From: Mesorhizobium sp. L-2-11
GTDB taxonomy: Bacteria > Pseudomonadota > Alphaproteobacteria > Rhizobiales > Rhizobiaceae
Direction of reading: 5' to 3'
Length of the DNA stretch: 64,000 nucleotides
NCBI RefSeq assembly: GCF_016756595.1
Contig: NZ_AP023257.1
Span: 6,216,001-6,280,000, forward strand
Positions within the stretch are counted from its first letter, which is position 1. Each line of letters begins with the position of its first letter. This document shows, one piece after another, positions 63,734 through 64,000 of the stretch. The translations under genes were made by a program, and so were the position numbers. The notes under the pieces are model-generated. The model did no database searches, was not told where the DNA came from, and saw only the letters and a program-made list of their open reading frames with translations.

Positions 63734-64000
63734 ATGCGCAGGGTGGCGGAAGCAGATGACGACCCAGTTTCGCCGGCGACGTTTGCGCCACTTATGCAGC
63801 CGACTTTTCTTTCGATCTGGCTCGCCACCCAGGTCTCTACTCTCGGCTGGTTGATGCAGACTGTCGCCATCAGCTGGCTGATGGCGACAGTCTCGACTTC
63901 CGATCTGATGGTCGCGCTGGTACCGGCGTCATCGACGCTGCCCGCATTCATTCTATCTGTCTTCGTCGGGGCCATCGCCGACAATTTCAACCGTCGCAGG
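63734..64000 (+). CDS. MFS transporter, N-terminal part (runs off the window)
   Basis: The frame from the ATG at 63734 is open to the window edge (89 codons). It reads FLSIWLATQVSTLGWLMQTV, AISWLMATVSTSDLMVALV and PAFILSVFVGAIADNFNRR. Two membrane segments and the GAIAD-NRR loop are typical of MFS exporters of the enterobactin-exporter type. Substrate unknown. Confidence 0.72.
   Translation, partial: MRRVAEADDDPVSPATFAPLMQPTFLSIWLATQVSTLGWLMQTVAISWLMATVSTSDLMVALVPASSTLPAFILSVFVGAIADNFNRRR

Noticed and set aside
1..64000. CRISPR array or large tandem-repeat tract
   Set aside because: No regularly spaced repeats seen; the only clustered repeats are the IS21 terminal repeats.
1..64000. tRNA or rRNA genes, and a tRNA attachment site for the inferred ICE
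   Set aside because: No cloverleaf or conserved TTCRANNC block with matching stems was recognised; no integrase gene in the window.

Overview
The window looks like an accessory region of a rhizobial alphaproteobacterium, most likely Mesorhizobium or a close relative. The pointers are GC-rich coding sequence, DUF982 genes, a Ros/MucR-type regulator without its zinc ligands (as in M. loti), a symbiosis-island (ICE) type quorum-sensing module, a soxBDAG sarcosine oxidase operon and a very heavy load of IS elements. I ran no searches; family calls come from reading motifs and from recall of family sequences.

Region 1 (1-10345), methionine/SAM and one-carbon genes. A cobalamin riboswitch precedes metE. 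Two DUF982 genes, a zinc-less MucR-like regulator and a double cold-shock-domain protein follow. A minus-strand operon then reads ArsR regulator, glyA, metK, adenosine kinase. Together these regenerate methionine, make SAM, supply C1 units and clear adenosine.

Region 2 (10346-14966), ICE regulatory module. An IS256 remnant and four mini-XRE regulators lead to a divergent qseC/qseM-like pair with twin operators. Next come the two overlapping ORFs of FseA, which need a +1 frameshift to join, then a traI-type AHL synthase, an 18-bp tra/lux box and a traR-type LuxR gene.

Region 3 (15136-32495), catabolism and uptake. A GntR-controlled cluster (Asp/Glu-racemase-family enzyme, degenerate M24 hydrolase, AtzG-like subunit, amidase, PotABCD-type ABC importer) is followed by a proC pseudogene, a GlxA-type regulator and soxBDAG-purU. 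The operon's folD is decayed and split by insertions.

Region 4 (32498-51700), a pile of nested mobile elements. An IS701-family element and a chimeric IS sit in the folD remnant at CTAG. Beyond them is a Russian doll of IS21-family elements. IS21-A (35802-49195) has IS21-B (39798-48338, 8-bp duplication TAACGTAG) inside its istA. IS21-A itself lies in the istA of a truncated IS21-C, which lies in an istB fragment of a fourth IS21. The key observation is that two identical 2.6-kb serine-recombinase elements, here called SR1, sit at the same site in the istB genes of both IS21-A and IS21-B. A related element, SR2, sits in the istA of IS21-B. All junctions can be read, and removing the elements restores both the istB frames and the istA frame. 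This appears to be a family of small integrative elements that use conserved codons of IS21 transposition genes as attachment sites. Remnants of thiC, an XRE gene, IS30, IS256 and a second luxI follow.

Region 5 (51998-62884), a minus-strand catabolic cluster: aspartoacylase-like deacylase, methylaspartate ammonia-lyase, class III CoA-transferase, CitE-like lyase, LysR regulator, aldehyde dehydrogenase, class I fumarase/mesaconase, Lrp regulator and class III aminotransferase. The core fits 3-methylaspartate to mesaconate to citramalate to citramalyl-CoA to acetyl-CoA plus pyruvate, without glutamate mutase. The window ends with an ABC-ATPase remnant and the start of an MFS transporter.
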